A stretch of 59,135 nt of DNA from Rothia sp. (in: high G+C Gram-positive bacteria) (GCF_015265375.1 NZ_JABZXW010000006.1:1-59135); one strand, 5' to 3'. Shown: positions 42,728 through 51,622, counted from the stretch's first letter. Program-made: numbers and translations. Notes: generated by a model from the sequence alone, not told the origin.

Positions 42728-44191
42728 ATGGCTGAACACACTTTCGGCTTCCGCACCCGCGCACTGCACGCGGGCGGCACCCCCGACGCTGAACACGGTG
42801 CCCGCGCGGTCCCCATCTACCAGACTTCCTCCTTCGTCTTCAAAGACGCTGACGACGCGGCGAACCTCTTCTCCCTGCAGAAGTACGGCAACATCTACTC
42901 GCGCCTGTCCAACCCCACCGTCGCCGCGCTGGAGGAGCGCATCGCCTCCCTCGAAGGCGGTATCGGTGCGGTAGCGACCGCCTCCGGCATGGCTGCCGAG
43001 TTCATCACTTTCGCGGCGCTCTGCCAGCAGGGCGACCACATTGTGGCTTCTTCGCAGCTGTACGGCGGCACCGTCACCCAGCTGGACGTGTCCCTGCGCC
43101 GCTTCGGCATTGAGACCACTTTCGTGCCTGGTACCGACCCCGCCGACTACAAGGCGGCACTGACCGAGAACACCAAGGCAATCTACACCGAGATCGTGGC
43201 GAACCCCTCCGGTGAGGTTGCCGACCTGGAAGGCCTCGCAGAGGTCGCACACGAGGCGGGCATCCCCCTGGTCGTGGACGCAACCCTGTCCACCCCGTAC
43301 CTGATTCGTCCCCTCGAACACGGCGCCGACATCGTCATTCACTCGGTCACCAAGTTCCTGGGCGGTCACGGCACCACCCTCGGCGGCATTGTGGTCGAGT
43401 CCGGCCGCTTCAACTGGGGTAACGGCAACTTCCCGTCCATGACCGAGCCCGTGCCCTCCTACAACGGCGTGTCCTGGTGGGGTAACTTCGGCGAGTACGG
43501 CTTCCTCACCAAGCTGCGTTCCGAGCAGCTGCGTGACTTCGGCCCGTCGCTGAGCCCGCAGGCCGCGTTCAACCTGCTGCAGGGTGTTGAGACCCTGCCG
43601 CAGCGCATGGACGCGCACCTCGCCAACGCTAAGCAGGTCGTCAACTGGCTGGTTGAGGACGCCCGCATCGCCTACGTGAACTACGCCGGCCTGCCCGACC
43701 ACCCGCACCACGAGCGTGCGAAGAAGCTGCTGCCGCTGGGTGTTGGTTCCGTGTTCTCCTTCGGTGTGAAGGGCACTGAGAAGGCTTCGGGCCGCCTGGT
43801 CGGTGGCGAGTTCATTGGTGCGCTGCAGCTGGCAAGCCACCTGGCGAACATCGGTGACTCCCGCACCCTGGTTCTGCACCCGGGTTCGACCACGCACCAG
43901 CAGCTCTCCAGCGAGCAGCTTGAGGCTGCCGGCGTGGGCGAGGACCTGATCCGCATCTCCGTGGGTCTGGAAGATGTGGAAGACATTATCTGGGACCTGG
44001 ACCAGGCACTGACCTACGCGACCGGCCTGAACCACGCCGGTGAGCGTGTGGGCGAGTCCAGCGCAGACAAGATTGTGGAGGCCGAGGAGGCCGTTGCCGC
44101 CGCCAAGGCCGCCGAGGACGCTGCCGCCGCTGAAGCTGTTGCTGGCGCGTCCTGCTCCCTGCCCGCCGCTACCGCTCAGGAGGAAAAGTAA
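42728..44191 (+). CDS. metY: O-acetylhomoserine sulfhydrylase
   Basis: A PLP enzyme that makes homocysteine from O-acetylhomoserine and sulfide. 487 residues. TRALHAGGTPD opens the domain, YSRLSNPT and the GIGAVATASGMAA block bind PLP, and Lys209 in SVTKFLGGHGTT is the Schiff-base lysine. The insert FNWGNGNFPSMTEP is typical of MetY rather than MetB. The last ~35 residues are an Ala/Glu-rich tail (AVAAAKAAEDAAAAEAV) outside the catalytic fold. ATG at 42728 follows CAGGAGC. The stop overlaps the next start by one base. Confidence 0.95.
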   Translation: MAEHTFGFRTRALHAGGTPDAEHGARAVPIYQTSSFVFKDADDAANLFSLQKYGNIYSRLSNPTVAALEERIASLEGGIGAVATASGMAAEFITFAALCQQGDHIVASSQLYGGTVTQLDVSLRRFGIETTFVPGTDPADYKAALTENTKAIYTEIVANPSGEVADLEGLAEVAHEAGIPLVVDATLSTPYLIRPLEHGADIVIHSVTKFLGGHGTTLGGIVVESGRFNWGNGNFPSMTEPVPSYNGVSWWGNFGEYGFLTKLRSEQLRDFGPSLSPQAAFNLLQGVETLPQRMDAHLANAKQVVNWLVEDARIAYVNYAGLPDHPHHERAKKLLPLGVGSVFSFGVKGTEKASGRLVGGEFIGALQLASHLANIGDSRTLVLHPGSTTHQQLSSEQLEAAGVGEDLIRISVGLEDVEDIIWDLDQALTYATGLNHAGERVGESSADKIVEAEEAVAAAKAAEDAAAAEAVAGASCSLPAATAQEEK

Positions 44192-44697
44192 TGACCGAGA
44201 AGCGTACCTGGGTGGGTCCTTCCGCCCCTGAGCGTCTGAACATTCTGCGTAATACCCGCACGATCGCGATTGTGGGTATGAGCGATAAGATTTCGCGTGC
44301 CTCGTACTTTGTGGCAACGTACCTGCAGTCGGCTTCGCCGTACAAGCTGTATTTTGTGAACCCGATTCTGGCGGCGAAGGGCAAGCTTGTGCTGGGTCAG
44401 CCGGTGTACCCGTCGCTGCAGGACCTGCCGGAGGTTCCGGATCTGGTGGAGATTTTCCGCCGTAACGAGGACCTGCCGGGCGTGGTTCAGGAGGCTGTTG
44501 ATCTGGGCGCTAAGACCGTCTGGATGCAGCTGGGCTCCTGGAGCGAGGAGGCTGCCGCGATTGGTGAGGCTGCCGGCCTGAATGTGGTGATGGATAAGTG
44601 CGTGAAGATTGAGCATGCGCGTTTCCACGGTGGTCTGCACTTGGCTGGTTTCAATACGGGCGTGATTTCTTCGAAGCGTCAGGTGCTGTCGAAGTAG
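44191..44697 (+). CDS. CoA-binding protein, YccU family
   Basis: A 168-residue Rossmann-fold protein of the CoA_binding_2 family. RTIAIVGMSDKISRASYFVATYLQ carries the nucleotide-binding start, and the later VYPSLQDLPEVPDLVEIFRR and DKCVKIEH blocks are typical. The exact role is unknown. It is translationally coupled to metY (stop and start share a base), a pairing that I recall from other actinobacteria, and so may modulate or protect that enzyme or its CoA-derived substrate supply. Confidence 0.9.
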   Translation: MTEKRTWVGPSAPERLNILRNTRTIAIVGMSDKISRASYFVATYLQSASPYKLYFVNPILAAKGKLVLGQPVYPSLQDLPEVPDLVEIFRRNEDLPGVVQEAVDLGAKTVWMQLGSWSEEAAAIGEAAGLNVVMDKCVKIEHARFHGGLHLAGFNTGVISSKRQVLSK

Positions 44698-44769
44698 CCT
44701 GTGCTGTATAAGCCGCGGCTATGGCTTGTAATTACAAAAATTAGGCGCTTGTAAGCGTTTGAGCGGAAG

Positions 44770-44803
44770 GGGGCGTACCCGGGGTGATTCCCGGGTGCGC
44801 CCC
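44770..44803 (+). terminator. hairpin after the metY operon
   Basis: A 14-bp stem GGGGCGTACCCGGG against CCCGGGTGCGCCCC (one G:T-type mismatch) with a 6-nt loop; no T-run directly after. Confidence 0.6.
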
Positions 44804-44835
44804 TCCCGTATTTCTGCCGGTGTCTCTGATTTCCC

Positions 44836-45156
44836 TTGAGGTCGTGTCTCGCCGGTGTTACTCTGCTAGTAACAGTCCCCCCTCCGCCTCTGATTCAAGC
44901 GCATCTCGAGGGGGTCCTTTTTATGTTCGGTTCTACGGCGAACCGAAGTACGGCAGAGTACATGGGAGTAAACCATAAGCACTTTGAGGGTCGTCTTAGG
45001 TCTCTGACTACTCTGAGAAACCGTGTAGCTCATGGTTCTCGTCTCTGGATGATGCCGACGACTGATACCTCTGCAAAGCCCAAAATTCCGGCGTGTTTGG
45101 GCGAGATTGAGAGCGCAGCATCGCCCCTAGTGGAGGGAAGTTCAGCTTTAAGGTAA
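44836..45156 (+). pseudogene. Abi_2-like abortive-infection protein remnant
   Basis: The frame encodes FMFGSTANRSTAEYMG, then HFEGRLRSLTTLRNRVAHG, then SRLW. In Abi_2 (AbiD/AbiF-type) proteins the end of the domain reads like LxSLNxxRNxCAHHSRLWN, so this looks like its last ~50 residues, followed by unrelated sequence. The family normally has ~300 residues; the front is missing and the first codons here are not Abi-like. It is a decayed phage-defence gene between sulfur genes. Confidence 0.55.
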
Positions 45157-45203
45157 ACCTACCCTTATGTTCTGGGGTGCTGAGCCGGTATCCTAGTGTG
45201 GAG

Positions 45204-45252
45204 CCCGGCGGCCGGTACTCAGCACACACGCGTACCGCCCGCCGGGTCTTTT
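45204..45252 (+). terminator. strong terminator after the Abi_2 remnant
   Basis: CCCGGCGGCCGGTAC pairs with GTACCGCCCGCCGGG (one mismatch), loop of 13, followed by TCTTTTCC. Confidence 0.8.
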
Positions 45253-45262
45253 CCCGCGCGAA

Positions 45263-45320
45263 ATATGACGAAATATATGTCTAAAATGTCGAAATATAAC
45301 GCTATTTTTCGGTCATAAAA
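45263..45320 (+). promoter_or_regulatory. upstream motif cluster of the first MetB-like gene
   Basis: ATATGACG at 45263-45270, the related ATATATGTC at 45273-45281 and GGTCATAAA at 45311-45319. The first motif lies 166 bp before the start codon. Similar placement occurs for the three other sulfur genes. A GCATTTTATGC palindrome lies near 45396. Confidence 0.45.
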
Positions 45321-45428
45321 AGTCACTCGGTCACAGAAAAGAAAAAACTAGTCAGCCACTAAAAAGAGCCATAAGCTAGCAATATATTTATCCCCCGCAT
45401 TTTATGCCCAACCTTAGCCGAGGACAGC

Positions 45429-46580
45429 ATGACCGGATTCACCACGAAGGCAATTCACACCACGGACCGCGACAACCCGTACGGCTCCATCCTGCCTCCG
45501 ATCTACACGACCACCACCTACGCCCAGCCCTGTGACGGCACCGAAGGCCCCTACGACTACCAGCGCGGCGGCAACCCCACCCGCGGAGCCCTCGAAACCA
45601 CGCTCGCAACCCTCGAAGGCGCCAAGCACGCCTTCGCCTACCCCTCCGGAATGGGCGCCACCGCTGCCGCCCTCGGCATCCTCAAGGAAGGCGAAACCCT
45701 GCTGCTGGGCATGCCCTCCTACGGCGGCACCTACCGCTTCGCAACCATCGAACTGCCCGCCCGCGGCGTCAAGACCCGCTTCATCGGCGACTTCACGGCC
45801 CTCACCGACGAGGACTTCGCCGACAACGTGACCATGGTGTTCCTGGAGAGCCCCTCCAACCCGCTGCTTCGCGTGAGTGACATCGCCGCCATCGCAGAAA
45901 TCGCCCACCGCAACGGTGCAATCGTGGTCGTCGATAACACCTTCATGACCCCGCTGCTGCAGAAGCCTCTCGACCTGGGCGCGGACATCAGCGTGCAGTC
46001 CGCCACCAAGTACCTGGGTGGCCACGCCGACCTGCTCGGAGGCGTCGCCGCAACCAACGATGACGCGCTCGCCGAGCGCCTCTGGCACCTGCAGATGATT
46101 ACCGGCGCAATGCTTTCGCCCACCGACTCCTACCGCCTGCTGCAGGAAGTCAAGACCCTCAAGCTGCGCCTGACTCAGCAGCAGAAGAACACCATCGAGG
46201 TCATCAACTATCTGGAGGCGCACCCCGCCGTGAAGCGCGTGCTCTACGCAGGTTCGCACAGCGAGTATGAGGCGCAGGTGCACGCCCGCCAGGCGAACGG
46301 CCTGGGCGCGCTCATCTCCATGGAACTGGTGGACGGCGCCGACCTGCCCGCCTTCCTTGAAGCCCTGAAGATTTTCACCCACGCGGTGAGCCTGGGCGGT
46401 ATCGAGTCGCTGGTGGTTCGCCCCGCGCTCATGGTGCAGGCTGCCTACACGCAGGCGCACCGCGACGAGTACGGCGTGAGCGACAACCTCATCCGCCTGG
46501 CGATCGGTATTGAGGAGATTGAGGACATCATCGAGGACCTGGAGCGCGGCCTGACCGCAGCCCTGGCTCATCAGGCGTAG
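45429..46580 (+). CDS. cystathionine gamma-synthase/lyase family PLP enzyme, first copy
   Basis: A 383-residue trans-sulfuration enzyme (Cys/Met metabolism PLP family). TKAIHTTDRD and YQRGGNPTRGALE start the fold, AYPSGMGATAAAL binds PLP, VVDNTFMTPLLQ holds the PLP aspartate, and Lys194 in SATKYLGGHADLLGG is the Schiff base. The C-terminal SLGGIESLV motif is also typical. Whether it makes cystathionine (MetB) or splits cystathionine or methionine (lyase) cannot be decided from these motifs, so no symbol is given. The next gene is a paralogue. The start is the ATG right after GAGGACAGC. Confidence 0.92.
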   Translation: MTGFTTKAIHTTDRDNPYGSILPPIYTTTTYAQPCDGTEGPYDYQRGGNPTRGALETTLATLEGAKHAFAYPSGMGATAAALGILKEGETLLLGMPSYGGTYRFATIELPARGVKTRFIGDFTALTDEDFADNVTMVFLESPSNPLLRVSDIAAIAEIAHRNGAIVVVDNTFMTPLLQKPLDLGADISVQSATKYLGGHADLLGGVAATNDDALAERLWHLQMITGAMLSPTDSYRLLQEVKTLKLRLTQQQKNTIEVINYLEAHPAVKRVLYAGSHSEYEAQVHARQANGLGALISMELVDGADLPAFLEALKIFTHAVSLGGIESLVVRPALMVQAAYTQAHRDEYGVSDNLIRLAIGIEEIEDIIEDLERGLTAALAHQA

Positions 46581-46879
46581 TCCCCGAGCATCAGATACCG
46601 CGCGCCCGTATGGCGCGATTCTAGGTGCTTTGAATATATGTCGTATATAGCGCTCAAAATACCGGATTAATGTATTTCTTTCAATGTAAAAGAATGTTTT
46701 TAATGCGGGTATTTTGTGTGCCCTCACCGCATTTTTATATGACGTTGCGTGAACATATTAACCCCCGTGAAGTTTATCTAGAACGGCATAAAAAATGCGG
46801 GTAGGGTAAATCTCAGATACACGACGACACCCAGCAGCTACACCCGCGTTTGGGGTAGCCCGGACGAAAGAGAACCACC
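46581..46879. other. intergenic region between the two MetB-like genes
   Basis: 299 bp, AT-rich in the middle, no ORF. It holds the motifs at 46634-46648 and 46737-46744, two direct copies of ATGCGGGTA (46703 and 46795) and a GCATAAAAAATGC palindrome like the one before the first copy. Confidence 0.5.
46634..46744 (+). promoter_or_regulatory. upstream motifs of the second MetB-like gene
   Basis: ATATATGTCGTATAT (46634-46648), symmetric except for its five-base centre, and ATATGACG (46737-46744), 143 bp before the start codon. Confidence 0.45.
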
Positions 46880-48040
46880 ATGAGCCAGCAGAATCAGCTC
46901 GAACCGACCGGCTTCACGACCCGCACTATCCATGCCGTGCACGATACCCGCTACGATGCGTCCGTACCACCGGTCTACCTGGCGAGCACTTTCGGTACCG
47001 CAGGTGAGGACACCACCTACATGTATCAGCGCGGCGCGAACCCCACCCGCGATAACCTGCAGGCGACCCTCGCCGCCCTCGAGGGGGCCGAGCACGCTTA
47101 TGCGTACCCCTCCGGCATGGCGGCAACCGCGGCGGCTCTTGGTGTTCTGGAGGCGGGCGACACCCTGCTGCTGGGCATGCCGACCTACGGCGGCACCTAC
47201 CGCTTTGCGACCACCGAGCTGACTAAGCGCGCCGTGAAGACCCGCTTCATCAGTGACTTCACGACTCTGAGCGATGAGGACTTTACCCCGGACGTGAAGG
47301 TCGTCTTCCTTGAGACCCCCACGAACCCGACCCTGCAGGTCACTGACATTGCCGCGGTTGCGGAGCTGGCGCACCGCCACGGCGCCCTGCTGATCGTAGA
47401 CAACACCTTCATGACCCCCTACCTGCAGCGTCCCCTGGAGCTCGGCGCGGACATCACCGTGCAGTCCGCCACCAAGTTCCTGGCCGGTCACGCAGACCTG
47501 CTTGCCGGCGTTGCGGCGACGAACGACCCCGACCTGGCGGTTCTGCTGCACCGCGGTCAGCTCGTTAGCGGTGCGCTGCTGCCCCCGATTGACTCCTACC
47601 GCCTGCTGCAGGACGTGAAGACCCTGGCCCTGCGCCTGGATCGTCAGCAGCAGAACACCCGCAAGATTATCGAGTTCCTCTCCGAACGTCCCGAGGTTGA
47701 GAAGATTTTCTACGCCGGTAGCTCCTCCGAGGAACAGGCGGAGGTGCAGTCCCGCCAGGCAAGCGGCATCGGCTCCGTCTTCTCACTGCTGCTCAAGGAC
47801 GGCGGCGACGCGCAGGCCTTCGCCCGCGCCCTGCCCATCTTCGTGAACGCCGTGAGCCTGGGCGGCATCGAATCGCTCGTGAGCCTGCCCGCGCACACCA
47901 CGCACGGCGCCTACGCCCAGGAGCACCGCGACGAGTTCGGCGTGGACGACCGCCTCGTGCGCCTGGCGATCGGCATCGAGGATGTTCAGGACCTCATCGC
48001 GGCACTGGAGATTGGCCTGAAGGCCGCCTTCGCCGGCTAA
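46880..48040 (+). CDS. cystathionine gamma-synthase/lyase family PLP enzyme, second copy
   Basis: 386 residues, clear paralogue of the preceding gene. Motifs are GFTTRTIHAVHDTRYDASVP, of which FTTRTIH is the family start, MYQRGANPTRDNLQATLA, AYPSGMAATAAALGVLEAGD, VDNTFMTPYLQ and Lys199 in SATKFLAGHADLLAG. C-terminal SLGGIESLVSLPAHTTHG includes a Ser-rich end more usual in lyases and synthases acting on cystathionine. ATG follows AAGAGAACCACC. It ends about 100 bp before the transporter genes, with no strong terminator seen, so read-through is possible. Confidence 0.92.
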   Translation: MSQQNQLEPTGFTTRTIHAVHDTRYDASVPPVYLASTFGTAGEDTTYMYQRGANPTRDNLQATLAALEGAEHAYAYPSGMAATAAALGVLEAGDTLLLGMPTYGGTYRFATTELTKRAVKTRFISDFTTLSDEDFTPDVKVVFLETPTNPTLQVTDIAAVAELAHRHGALLIVDNTFMTPYLQRPLELGADITVQSATKFLAGHADLLAGVAATNDPDLAVLLHRGQLVSGALLPPIDSYRLLQDVKTLALRLDRQQQNTRKIIEFLSERPEVEKIFYAGSSSEEQAEVQSRQASGIGSVFSLLLKDGGDAQAFARALPIFVNAVSLGGIESLVSLPAHTTHGAYAQEHRDEFGVDDRLVRLAIGIEDVQDLIAALEIGLKAAFAG

Positions 48041-48143
48041 GTTCGTACCGCCGACTAGGCCTGTACCTCCGGTGAACGCCGCCGGTCCGTACCGCAGATT
48101 TCAACTTTCACACCACACATCAACGTAGATTAAGGAACCAAGA

Positions 48144-48989
48144 ATGACCGTTCTCAACACCTCCACCGTGCTGAACCGACGCTCCCTGCTGCTGGGCGCT
48201 GCCCTTGCCGGAACCACCGGCCTGCTCGCCGCCTGCTCCGGCGGTAACAGCTCTAGCGCAGGCAGCTCGCAGAGCGCCTCCAACCTGCTGGAGTCCATCA
48301 AATCCGCGGGCAAGATCCGCATCGGCGTGGAGGGCACCTATCGCCCCTACACCTACCACGACGCCTCCGGTAAGCTCGCCGGCTTCGAGTACGACATCGC
48401 CGAGACCCTCGCCAAGGACCTGGGCGTGACCGCCGAGTACATCGAAACTCCCTGGGACTCGCTTATCGCCGGCGTGGACGCGGGCCGCTACGACATCGTG
48501 CTCAACAACGTGGCACCCACCGAGGAGCGTAAGAAGAAGTACGATTTCTCCGTGCCCTACGCGCACTCCCGTGCCCGCGTGGGCGTGAAGAAGGACTCGA
48601 GCCTGAAGAACGCCTCCGAAATCTCCGGCCACACCGCCGCCCAGAGCGCGACCAGCAATTATCGCAAGCTCGTAGAGGAACGCGGTGCCACCATTATCGA
48701 GGTCACAGGCTTCGATGAGGCCATCGAGCAGGTGCTCACCGGCCGTGCCGAGCTGACCGCCAACGACTCTGTGTCCTTCGCCGAGTACTTCAAGGAGCAC
48801 CCGGACGCCAACCTGCGCCTGCTGGAGGGGGAGGTCGGCCCCGGCACCAACGTCGCCGTTCTGCTGCCCAAGAACCAGACCGCGCTGAAGGATGCGATTG
48901 ACGCCTCCATCAAGAAGCACCTGGGCAACGGCGACTTCAAAGCAATTTTCGAGAAGCATGTGAGCGAGGACTTGAGCCCCGCCTCCTAA
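48144..48989 (+). CDS. amino-acid (probably cystine) ABC transporter binding lipoprotein, first copy
   Basis: A 281-residue class 3 solute-binding protein. Signal and lipobox end in TTGLLAAC (Cys31 or so). The binding domain has the family pattern SAGKIRIGVEGTYRPYTYHD, GFEYDIAETLAKDLGV, ETPWDSLIAGVDAGRYDIV and EERKKKYDFSVPYA. Cystine specificity is inferred from the sulfur-gene context and resemblance to cystine binders. ATG follows TTAAGGAACCAAGA. A second paralogous binding protein lies downstream before the permease. Confidence 0.9.
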   Translation: MTVLNTSTVLNRRSLLLGAALAGTTGLLAACSGGNSSSAGSSQSASNLLESIKSAGKIRIGVEGTYRPYTYHDASGKLAGFEYDIAETLAKDLGVTAEYIETPWDSLIAGVDAGRYDIVLNNVAPTEERKKKYDFSVPYAHSRARVGVKKDSSLKNASEISGHTAAQSATSNYRKLVEERGATIIEVTGFDEAIEQVLTGRAELTANDSVSFAEYFKEHPDANLRLLEGEVGPGTNVAVLLPKNQTALKDAIDASIKKHLGNGDFKAIFEKHVSEDLSPAS

Positions 48990-49096
48990 GCTTTCGTGAA
49001 AGGCTCGGAAGGGGCCCGGAAAGGGCTCACCCGCCAGGACTTCTGACACCGCGTCGTGGTTGATGTCTCAGCAGTTTTTTCCGCATTGATGAGAGA

Positions 49097-49104
49097 ATAT
49101 GACG
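49097..49104 (+). promoter_or_regulatory. ATATGACG motif upstream of the second binding-protein gene
   Basis: One copy, 160 bp before the start codon; see the other copies at 42545, 45263 and 46737. Confidence 0.4.
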
Positions 49105-49256
49105 GAATGTTACGTTGAATTCTCTCGGGTTGGGAATAGCTGTAGGATAGCCAGCGTTGCACCCGCAGAGAGGGGCACACCGCATGATGCCCCGGGTTAC
49201 CTCAGGGTGACAACCCGCAACTACAAGAGCATCAACTACGACGCAAAGGAAGAACC

Positions 49257-50078
49257 ATGTCCGCAATGATTAACCGCCGCACCGTCCTCGCAGGCTCCGC
49301 TTTCACCGGCCTGGCTGCACTGCTCGCAGCGTGCGGCTCGTCCAGCAGCAGCACTTCCGCATCCAGCACCAACAAGCTGGAGGCCATCAAGTCTGCCGGC
49401 AAGATTCGTGTGGGCCTGGAGGGCACCTACCGCCCCTTCTCCTTCCACGACTCGAACGGCACTCTGGTCGGCTTCGAGAAGGAAATCGCCGACCTGATCG
49501 CTAAGGACCTGGGCGTGACCGCCGAGTTCATCGAGACCCCCTGGGATTCGCTGATCGCCGGCGTGGACGCTGACCGCTACGACATCGTCATCAACAACGT
49601 CTCTGCAACCGACGAGCGTAAGCAGAAGTACGACTTCTCCGTACCCTACCTGTACTCCGAGCCGAAGGTCGCCGTGAAGAAGGACTCCTCCCTGCAGAAC
49701 GTGAGCGAGATTTCTGGTCACTCCTCGGCGCAGTCTGAGACCTCGAACTTCCGCAAGATGGTGGAGGCGAAGGGTGCCTCGATCGTGGTCGTATCCGGTT
49801 TCGATGAGGCTATCGAGCAGGTCCTCTCGGGCCGTGCAGAGATGACCGCGAACGACTCCGTGTCCTTCGCCGAGTACTTCAAGGAGCACCCGGACGCTAA
49901 CCTGCGCCTGCTCGCCGGTGACCTGGGCACCGGCAGCAACTCCTCCATCCTGCTGCCTAAGGGCCAGGACGCCCTGCGTAACGCTATCGACGAGTCGCTG
50001 AAGAAGCACCTGGAGAACGGTGACATCAAGGCGATTTACGAGAAGTACGTGGGCGAAGACCTCTCCCCGAAGAACTAA
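49257..50078 (+). CDS. amino-acid (probably cystine) ABC transporter binding lipoprotein, second copy
   Basis: 273 residues with lipobox LAALLAAC. The binding domain is closely similar to the first copy, for example AGKIRVGLEGTYRPFSFHD, AEFIETPWDSLIAGVDADRY, KYDFSVPYLYSEPKVAVKKD and AEMTANDSVSFAEYFKEHPD. It has its own upstream region with an ATATGACG motif. ATG follows AAAGGAAGAACC. It is 28 bp before the permease gene, so it is the copy most surely part of the transporter operon. Confidence 0.9.
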   Translation: MSAMINRRTVLAGSAFTGLAALLAACGSSSSSTSASSTNKLEAIKSAGKIRVGLEGTYRPFSFHDSNGTLVGFEKEIADLIAKDLGVTAEFIETPWDSLIAGVDADRYDIVINNVSATDERKQKYDFSVPYLYSEPKVAVKKDSSLQNVSEISGHSSAQSETSNFRKMVEAKGASIVVVSGFDEAIEQVLSGRAEMTANDSVSFAEYFKEHPDANLRLLAGDLGTGSNSSILLPKGQDALRNAIDESLKKHLENGDIKAIYEKYVGEDLSPKN

Positions 50079-50106
50079 CACTCTTATAAGGAGCTGAGTT
50101 CCGCGC

Positions 50107-50781
50107 ATGGAACGCTACCTCAACCTCTGGGCAGAATCACTGCCGCAGCTGCTAGCCTCAACGGTGGCAGTGACCATCCCGCTATCGCTCATCTCCTTCG
50201 CGGTGGCGCTGCTGGTGGGCATTGTGTCTGCTGGCGCGCGTACGAGCCGCTTTGCACCGGTGAACTGGCTGGCGTGGGTGTACATTTGGGTTTTCCGTGG
50301 CACCCCGCTACTGGTTCAGCTGTTCATCGTCTTCTACGGCCTGCCGAAGGTCGGTATCGCCCTGGACGTGTGGAGCGCCGCAATCATCACGATGAGCCTG
50401 CACACCGGCGCGTACGTGGCTGAGACCTTCCGTTCCGCGGTGGCGGCTATTCCGCGCGGCCAGTTTGAGGCGGCGGCAACCCTGAACTTCACCCGCATGC
50501 AGACCCTGCGCCACGTCGTGATTCCGCAGGCGGTGCGTATTGCGTTGCCGAACCTGGGCAACAACTTCATCGACCTGATTAAGGGCACTTCGCTGGTGTC
50601 GGTCATTTCGATGGTTGACTTGTTCCAGACCGGTAAGCAGATCGCGTCGCGTACTTTCGAGCCGCTGGCAATGTACTCCGAGGTCGCCATCATTTATCTG
50701 GTGATTTTCACTCTGCTGACCGCCGCACAGTCGGCGCTGGAGAAGTACAGCAACCGTTACGTGAGGAGCAACAATGCTTAG
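50107..50781 (+). CDS. amino-acid ABC transporter permease
   Basis: A 224-residue inner-membrane subunit of the His/Glu/Gln/Arg-type importer. Five or so membrane segments. The EAA-loop coupling sequence is EAAATLNFTRMQTLRHVVIPQ, with YIWVFRGTPLLVQLF earlier and DLIKGTSLVSVISMVDLF after it. All are typical of cystine/glutamine permeases. ATG follows AAGGAGCTGAGTTCCGCGC. The end overlaps the ATPase gene by eight bases. Confidence 0.93.
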   Translation: MERYLNLWAESLPQLLASTVAVTIPLSLISFAVALLVGIVSAGARTSRFAPVNWLAWVYIWVFRGTPLLVQLFIVFYGLPKVGIALDVWSAAIITMSLHTGAYVAETFRSAVAAIPRGQFEAAATLNFTRMQTLRHVVIPQAVRIALPNLGNNFIDLIKGTSLVSVISMVDLFQTGKQIASRTFEPLAMYSEVAIIYLVIFTLLTAAQSALEKYSNRYVRSNNA

Positions 50782-51523
50782 CGTTGATTCCCTGTCGAAG
50801 AGCTTCGGCGATACGCAGGTGCTCAAGAACATCAGCCTGGACATCCCCGACGGTGAGACCACGGTGATTCTGGGCCCCTCCGGTAGCGGCAAGTCCACTC
50901 TGCTACGCTGCCTGAACCTGCTGGAAACCCCGCAGTCCGGCACGCTCACCATTGACGACGCGCAGGTGGACTACAGCCAGAAGCTCACCGACGCGCAGGT
51001 GCGTGATATTCGTTCCCGTTCGGCGATGGTGTTCCAACAGTTCAACCTGTTCCCGAACTACACGGCGCTGAAGAACGTGGCGCTCGCCCCGACCCTCAAC
51101 GGCACCCTGAACGCTCGGGAGGCGCAGGAGCGTGCCCGCAAGCTACTGGCGAAGGTGGGTCTTGCCGATAAGGTGGATTCCTACCCGGACGCTCTCTCGG
51201 GTGGTCAGCAGCAGCGTGTGGCGATTGCCCGCGCGCTGGCGTTGGAACCCTCCTACCTGCTCTTTGACGAGCCGACGAGCGCTCTGGATCCTGAGCTGGA
51301 GGCGGAGGTTATTCGCGTGCTCATGCAGCTGGCGAAGGAGGGCCGCTCCCTGGTCATCGTGACGCACAATATGGCGTTTGCGAAGAAGGTTGCGGACCGT
51401 ATCGTGTTCCTGGAGAACGGTACCCTGCGCTATAACGGCGAGCCGACCGGTTTCTTCGCCTCGGATGATGAGCGTATCCGCAAGTTCCTGACCGTGTACG
51501 ACAGCACCGAGTACACGATTTAG
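50774..51523 (+). CDS. amino-acid ABC transporter ATP-binding protein
   Basis: 249 residues. Walker A GPSGSGKST (34-42), Q-loop VFQQFNLFPNYTALKNV, signature LSGGQQQRVAIARAL, Walker B LLFDEPTSALD and the switch His in VIVTHNM. It powers the importer formed with the overlapping permease. ATG follows GTGAGGAGCAACA. Ends at a strong terminator. Confidence 0.95.
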   Translation: MLSVDSLSKSFGDTQVLKNISLDIPDGETTVILGPSGSGKSTLLRCLNLLETPQSGTLTIDDAQVDYSQKLTDAQVRDIRSRSAMVFQQFNLFPNYTALKNVALAPTLNGTLNAREAQERARKLLAKVGLADKVDSYPDALSGGQQQRVAIARALALEPSYLLFDEPTSALDPELEAEVIRVLMQLAKEGRSLVIVTHNMAFAKKVADRIVFLENGTLRYNGEPTGFFASDDERIRKFLTVYDSTEYTI

Positions 51524-51540
51524 TCGTACTGCATATAGTA

Positions 51541-51600
51541 AATATGGGCTGGTTTCTGCCGGTCAGATAATCATCTGACGTGCGAAAACCAGCCCATATT
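51541..51600. terminator. bidirectional terminator with nested hairpin
   Basis: AATATGGGCTGGTTT at the left pairs with its complement at 51586-51600, and GTCAGAT/ATCTGAC forms a second stem inside the loop. It lies between the ABC operon and the convergent channel gene. Confidence 0.8.
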
Positions 51601-51622
51601 CTATATTCAGCATATATTCGTT

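Noticed and set aside
42680..44317. 545-codon minus-strand frame opposite metY
   Set aside because: It is an antisense shadow of metY with Gly/Arg/Val-rich noise; metY itself has every family motif.
45160..45428. Leader of the MetB-like gene considered as a SAM or T-box riboswitch
   Set aside because: The only strong stem is a simple terminator at 45204-45252 that ends upstream transcription; no conserved riboswitch core was recognisable.
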